Shown here in pieces: positions 63,126 through 64,000 of a stretch of 64,000 nt of DNA. Below the pieces are notes generated by a model that saw only the letters and a program-made list of their open reading frames with translations, searched no databases and had not been told where the DNA came from. The first letter of the stretch is position 1. Every line of letters begins with the position of its first letter. The DNA is from Pseudomonas sp. Gutcm_11s (GTDB lineage Bacteria; Pseudomonadota; Gammaproteobacteria; Pseudomonadales; Pseudomonadaceae), in the NCBI RefSeq assembly GCF_028649395.1, contig NZ_JAQSUW010000017.1:395669-459668 (forward strand), given 5' to 3'. A program made the position numbers and the translations under genes.

Positions 63126-63971
63126 TCAGCGTGGCAGCTTGAGGTTGTTCCAGATGGCCAGGCTGGCATCGGCCTGGTTGAGAGTATAGAAGTGCAGGCC
63201 CGGGGCGCCGCCTTGCAGCAGACGCTCGCACATCTCGCTCACCACCTGCTCGCCGAAGGCCTGGATGCTTTCCAGGTCGTCGCCATAGGCTTCCAGCTGC
63301 TTGCGTACCCAGCGCGGGATCTCGGCGCCACAGGCGTCGGAGAAACGCGCCAGCTTGCTGTAGTTGGTGATCGGCATGATGCCCGGCACGATCGGCAGGT
63401 CCACGCCCAGCTTGCGTACGCGCTCGACGAAGTAGAAGTAGCAGTCGGCGCTGAAGAAGTACTGGGTGATGGCGCTGTTGGCGCCGGCCTGGCACTTGCG
63501 CACGAAGTTCTGCAGGTCGTCCTCGTAGCTGCGCGCTTGCGGGTGCACTTCCGGGTAGGCCGCCACTTCGATGTGGAAGTGGTCGCCGGTCTCGCTGCGG
63601 ATGAACTCCACCAGCTCGTTGGCGTAGCGCAGCTCGCCGCTGGCCATGCCCATGCCGGACGGCAGGTCGCCGCGCAGTGCGACGATGCGCTTGATGCCGG
63701 AGTTCTTGTACTGGTTGAGCAGGCTGCGCAGCTCGTCCTTGCTGTCACCGACGCAGGACAGGTGCGGCGCGGTCGGCACGCCGACATCGCCATCGAGCTG
63801 CAGCACGGTATTGAGGGTGCGGTCGCGAGTGGAGCCACCGGCACCGTAGGTGCAGGAGAAGAAGTCCGGGTTGTAACCGGCCAGCTGGCGGGCCACGCCC
63901 ATCAGCTTCTCGTGACCGGCCTCGGTCTTGGTGGGGAAGAACTCGAAACTGTAACGACGTTCTTGCGACAT
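63126..63971 (-). CDS. metF: Methylenetetrahydrofolate reductase
   Basis: A 281-residue FAD enzyme that makes 5-methyl-THF for methionine synthesis. TIM-barrel motifs: YSFEFFPTKTEAGHEKL near 7-23, SCTYGAGGSTRDRT near 38-51, and GIMPITNYSKLARF near 185. AAGGA lies upstream of the ATG at 63971. The remaining 29 bases to the window edge are its leader. In P. aeruginosa metF sits near sahH, which would lie just outside. Confidence 0.96.
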   Translation of the reverse strand: MSQERRYSFEFFPTKTEAGHEKLMGVARQLAGYNPDFFSCTYGAGGSTRDRTLNTVLQLDGDVGVPTAPHLSCVGDSKDELRSLLNQYKNSGIKRIVALRGDLPSGMGMASGELRYANELVEFIRSETGDHFHIEVAAYPEVHPQARSYEDDLQNFVRKCQAGANSAITQYFFSADCYFYFVERVRKLGVDLPIVPGIMPITNYSKLARFSDACGAEIPRWVRKQLEAYGDDLESIQAFGEQVVSEMCERLLQGGAPGLHFYTLNQADASLAIWNNLKLPR

Positions 63972-64000
63972 AAATCTGGTCCTTGCAGACGCGAAGAAGG

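Overview
The window is a gap-free stretch of high-GC (clearly above 60%) gammaproteobacterial chromosome. Gene content, protein sequences and gene order point to the genus Pseudomonas, probably outside P. aeruginosa itself: the complete pilGHIJK-chpABCDE chemosensory cluster, pilTU, amgRS-type ompR/envZ, rimB-rimK, the inactive dihydroorotase-like pyrC' behind pyrB, and rhlE2. I see no prophage, integron, rRNA, tRNA, CRISPR array or intact insertion sequence. It reads as core genome with a few accessory touches.

Layout. 1-7.8 kb: a CYTH/CHAD triphosphatase cut by the left edge, a Pit phosphate transporter, argE and argA (arginine synthesis), a small Rmf-like protein, gshA and a hotdog thioesterase. 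7.8-12.6 kb: tex, divergent from the two-component pair ompR/envZ, followed by a 141-bp palindromic element that begins on the last base of envZ. 12.7-21.1 kb: a 1252-residue MASE1-type/PAS/GGDEF/EAL protein that runs tail-to-tail into rimB-rimK, then hslR, hslO and pckA. From memory of the PAO1 map, 1-21.5 kb corresponds to the PA5190-PA5209 block, and the rest to PA0385-PA0430, so a rearrangement junction relative to PAO1 lies near 21.1-21.9 kb.

21.6-31 kb: a leftward series with metX, metW, a DUF4426 gene, rdgB, hemW and a DUF3392 gene, fed from the right by a dynamin-like GTPase and by yggS-proC-yggT-yggU. 31-39.6 kb: pilT and pilU (pilus retraction motors), a double-TM2 membrane protein, then leftward tonB3-yqgE-ruvX-pyrR-pyrB-pyrC' and gshB. 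39.8-55 kb: the Pil-Chp system. PilJ is the receptor, PilI and ChpC the CheW-type couplers, ChpA the 2568-residue multi-phosphotransfer kinase, PilG and PilH the response regulators, and PilK and ChpB the adaptation enzymes. ChpD (AraC type) and ChpE (LysE type) end the run. 55-64 kb: rsmE, bioA, a cytochrome b561, a YceI protein, rhlE2, a periplasmic solute-binding protein, ppnN and metF.

The main themes are twitching motility and surface sensing (pilTU, Pil-Chp, tonB3), c-di-GMP signalling beside ribosome modification (the GGDEF/EAL protein and RimBK), methionine/one-carbon and pyrimidine metabolism, and glutathione synthesis (gshA and gshB at separate loci). No intergenic gap exceeds about 240 bp. 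Intergenic DNA holds mainly hairpin terminators, a few promoter-like motifs and inverted repeats, and the palindromic element at 12461-12601.
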